From Rhabdornis inornatus (Eukaryota; Chordata; Aves; Passeriformes; Rhabdornithidae), in assembly GCA_013397075.1 (NCBI GenBank), contig VWZS01000638.1:446847-510846 (forward strand): a DNA stretch of 64,000 bases, in the 5' to 3' direction. The notes below the pieces were generated by a model. The model was not told the origin of the DNA. It saw only the letters and a list, made by a program, of their open reading frames with translations, and did not search any database. Positions within the stretch are counted from its first letter, which is position 1, and every line of letters begins with the position of its first letter. Positions 61,901 to 64,000 of this stretch are shown here, one piece after another. The translations under genes were made by a program, and so were the position numbers.

Positions 61901-62998
61901 CACACTGGATCAGGGGAGGAGTGTGAATGTCCTTATCCTTTCTACCCAGGGATTTTCAAGAGGAGTTTTCATGAACTGGCTGGAAAGGCTCATATTGCAC
62001 CCTGGCTGACTGTCAAAAACACAGCATTGGTGATGGCAGCCTTGCTTTGTCATTATCAAGTAATTCAGAATACACCTGATCACAAGCAGGCTGAAAAGTA
62101 ATTTTCACTTTTTTATCCCCCGTGGCAGTTTCAGAAATGAGCAGCAGAATTTGGGCCACCTGGGAAGGCAAGGAATGGTGAGGGGGGGAGTGGGAATGCA
62201 GGCCCAAGAACATGCCAGAAACTCCTGGGACGACTAGGAGACAAAGAAAGATAAAAAACCAAAAAGATATTTCATAACATTCATAGAAATCAAGGGGAAA
62301 AAAACCCATAAAAAATTCAAGGCCTGACTTCACAACATTTTGGGTCAATGGATTCCCACAGACCTATTATTTATACATTTCCATTCCAGGCAGCAAAGTC
62401 AATGAAACATGTATTACCCTTGCATACAGCTACTGCGAACACTGCATATGAAACCTGTCTCCTCAATCTTAATTTCCCCCCAGCGAGTAGCACTGGTAAT
62501 GGTGAAAGTGTTTCTGTCAGAGCCCTGTCTCACTGGTCCTTTGGCCATCCTTGGGGAGAGCAAGTTTACCCCAAGCAGGGAAGGGAAGCTGAAGGCATAC
62601 GGCTGGTCCTGCTGCAGTCAGGTGTGGGCTCCGCCCCGTGGCTCTCCCCTGGATCCCAGGAGCCTCCCTGTCCTGAGGAAGGACTCAATTACACCACCCT
62701 GGAAGTCCAGCCCTTTTCTGCCTAAGTTAACAGCAACCAGTCAGGGTGTCTGAGGTGTGGTCTGAAACAGGACAAACCTATGGTGATCCATGTCCCTCCA
62801 TCTGCAGCCACCATCAGAGGCAGAGTGGTGTCCTGTTAAAGGCAGAGTCTGTGCGAGACTTCTGCTCCCAGCACACTGTCAACCAAGAGAATGAGCTAAT
62901 AAGCAAGAGAAAAAAAATATTTACCATATGATCCATATCTGCAAAGTGGTTCTGAGGTATTTGGGGTGGATGAGGTCCTTGAATCTTCCCCTTCTTTC
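55980..62998 (-). CDS. SVOPL: SVOPL, last seven coding exons (partial gene)
   Basis: SVOPL is an SV2-related member of the major facilitator superfamily, a 12-helix membrane transporter-like protein with unknown substrate. Seven exons in consistent phase encode 228 C-terminal residues, roughly the second half (TM7-TM12) of the ~490-residue protein. Visible segments are LQIWIIWLGIAFAYYGVILA (TM7), the Cys-rich extracellular loop ERDLVCGS...SPCHCHLFGP, GEIALNPVNILSINLLGRRL (TM8 and the MFS loop), TM9, FNTIYIYTAEVYPTTMRALG, and LPIETKGRALQ before the tail QVK. Exons are 62925-62998, 60065-60267, 59418-59529, 58940-59021, 57365-57454, 56902-57015 and 55980-55991. All joins keep the frame and all borders are GT/AG. 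Helices 1-6 lie beyond position 64000. No damage is seen, so the gene looks functional. Confidence 0.95.
56902..57015 (-). CDS. SVOPL: SVOPL coding exon (TM12, LPIETKGRALQ)
   Basis: This 114-bp exon has 38 codons, ending in the MFS signature LPIETKGRALQ. Acceptor cggcccgcag, donor gtgggt. Without splicing the frame would read on for 18 more residues, but the downstream micro-exon gives a better family match. Confidence 0.93.
57365..57454 (-). CDS. SVOPL: SVOPL coding exon (YPTTMRALGMG, TM11)
   Basis: This 90-bp exon encodes exactly 30 codons, VYPTTMRALGMGTSGSLCRV then GAMVAPFISQ. Acceptor cctgttttag, donor gtaaga. Confidence 0.95.
58940..59021 (-). CDS. SVOPL: SVOPL coding exon (TM10)
   Basis: This 82-bp exon encodes AGMVGFLFILRALVSANFNT and IYIYTAE. 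Acceptor tctctccag, donor gtgggt. Confidence 0.94.
59418..59529 (-). CDS. SVOPL: SVOPL coding exon (TM8-TM9)
   Basis: This 112-bp exon encodes NPVNILSINLLGRRLSLCIT and MGCTALFFLLLNICTS. Acceptor tatttccag, donor gtactc. The split codons give Leu and Ser at the joins. Confidence 0.93.
60065..60267 (-). CDS. SVOPL: SVOPL coding exon (TM7 to TM8)
   Basis: This 203-bp exon encodes LGIAFAYYGVILASAELLER, then a long extracellular loop with four Cys, and MIISTAGEIA. Acceptor tctccccacag, donor gtaacc. The open frame continues past the donor by chance. Confidence 0.93.
60526..61926 (+). mobile_element. ERV LTR interrupted by a second LTR (outer element)
   Basis: The left part (60526-60933) starts TGTATTGGGTTTGCATGG and contains GACAGAGCCAATGCCAGC and AGGAGGTGCTCCAGGTGCC. 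The right part (61664-61926) holds tandem GTGGG..CCCA..CTGGAGCAG-type units. These are typical of one abundant songbird LTR family. The 3' end is missing after about 61926. It lies antisense in a SVOPL intron. Confidence 0.8.
60934..61658 (+). mobile_element. Complete solo LTR nested in the older LTR
   Basis: This 725-bp element runs from TGTTGGGGGTTGAATTG to CTTTCAAACCAAGACA. It is flanked by a perfect 5-bp target-site duplication CATGC (60929-60933 and 61659-61663). Inside are a GC-rich part with CTCTCGCTCTCTCGCTGGCT, TTAGATATATTAGTAAAGAA near the poly(A) region, and CAACTATAATAATTAGAAGG. The TG...CA ends and the 5-bp duplication are those of retroviral integration. Confidence 0.92.
62925..62998 (-). 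CDS. SVOPL: SVOPL coding exon (RGRF...LQIWII)
   Basis: This 74-bp exon encodes ERRGRFKDLIHPKYLRTTLQ and IWII, plus TG of a split Trp codon. Acceptor gattttcag, donor gtaaat. It is the cytoplasmic segment leading into TM7. Confidence 0.93.
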
Positions 62999-64000
62999 CT
63001 GAAAATCATACAATAGAAATAGAAGTTTCTGTAAAGGCATCTATTATACAGGAGCAAGTGTTCTGGGAGAGCAGTTGGCACACTGGGTCTTCCTGTGCTC
63101 CCCCTGCAGTCCCCGGCTGCTTGTGGCACAGACAGAGTCACACACGGTGCAACACAGCCCCCATCAAACCCCCAGAGAGCAAAGCCCCTCCTCCCAAAAG
63201 ATACCCACAGGAAGCTGCTCTGCAGTGGATGGAGGATGGGAGAAGAGGACATCCTGAGCTCTCCTGGCCCCCAACGACCTCTCAGATCTGAGCAGTCTGG
63301 TCCCATTGTGACCATGATGGTGCCAGAGGGGGCCTGGGTTGCTCTCGGGGGACTAGCATTGCTGGGGCTTCTGTCAGCTCCCACTGTCCTGCATTCTGCT
63401 CTGCCTGTGAAGCAGGCTTTTGGACACATAAATGTTTCTGGGAGGCCTGAACTGCCACAGAACAGAGACTGGCAGGCACTGGGGGCCCTGCCTGGCCTGC
63501 TGCTCCCCAGGATCCCACCACCGAGGGGAGACAAGTTCACAGGGATTGTGTGGATTGACTTTATTTTTACTTTCCTCATCATTGGTTAAGCCTGAGAGAG
63601 GGCAAAAATAACAAAAACCCTTCCCACATCCAATGTGGTCCATTACATAAATTTAATTAAATTACAGGGAAGCTTTAATCCTAACTAATTCCAATACAAT
63701 AGCACCATCTTGCATGAATTGCTAAGGACAATACTTGGTGCCTGTGGGATTGAATACATAGGAAAAAGATCCAGGAAAGGGATTTAAAAAACTGGGTAAT
63801 TTTGAGGCCCTGAACAATGGATTTGTCTAATCTGCCTGTCTTAGGGGCCAAAGGAGACACCTAAGTCCTCCCACCCACCAGTCAGTAGGGCCCAGACTGG
63901 GTGAGAGGGGGAGAAGTCAGGGGGAAGACTGCCCCCCCTTCAGCACCCACTCATGTTTTTGGGCATTTCAGTCCAGCAGTGATCCACTCCTGAGCTGCTC
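62999..64000 (-). other. SVOPL intron, partial
   Basis: No further SVOPL exon is found up to the window edge. The long frames here on both strands lack family features. Confidence 0.6.

Larger units (their letters stand above)
60268..62924 (-). other. SVOPL intron carrying the LTR pair
   Basis: Apart from 60526-61926, this intron holds no recognised element. Confidence 0.8.

Noticed and set aside
60986..61905. 189- and 186-codon frames
   Set aside because: They lie in the GC-rich nested LTR pair and do not resemble retroviral proteins.
62896..63589. 228- and 164-codon frames near the window end
   Set aside because: Different frame from the SVOPL exon at 62925-62998, no family signature, overlapping frames on both strands.

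Overview
This is vertebrate nuclear DNA, almost certainly from a bird and probably a songbird. The signs are split exons with GT/AG borders, CR1 retrotransposon ends, avian endogenous-retrovirus LTRs (two full-length or near full-length, one of them nested in an older one) and a low gene density. No operon-type organisation, CRISPR or other prokaryotic feature is present. Most of the short open reading frames are chance.

Layout: (1) 1-2024, plus strand: the last two coding exons of TMTC1, an ER O-mannosyltransferase with TPR repeats, followed by its 3' UTR and several candidate poly(A) signals. (2) About 11.8-25.7 kb, plus strand: a decayed copy of OVCH1 (ovochymase 1). At least eleven exon-sized remnants lie in the order expected for the family: protease 1, CUB 1, CUB 2, protease 2. 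They carry premature stops, frameshifts and damaged catalytic motifs, so this is a unitary pseudogene in its ancestral place beside TMTC1. (3) 25.7-50 kb: gene-free DNA with LTR and CR1 fragments and a 31-base run of N. (4) 50-54.5 kb: a repeat-rich patch with LTR-like pieces, a degenerate 25-bp minisatellite, a rearranged antisense 28S rRNA fragment and a piece of a TRIM-type B-box exon. (5) 55.98-63.0 kb, minus strand: the last seven coding exons of SVOPL, an SV2-like major facilitator transporter, including a three-residue terminal exon. The upstream exons lie beyond the window. Its large intron holds the nested LTR pair.

TMTC1/OVCH1 (human 12p) and SVOPL (human 7q) are not neighbours in human, so the window appears to span a lineage-specific junction, and the debris at 50-54.5 kb is a plausible place for it. 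The genes do not form a functional pathway. The most notable content is the OVCH1 gene loss, the permuted 28S fragment, and a 224-bp near-identical duplication that ends beside a perfect 23-bp hairpin.
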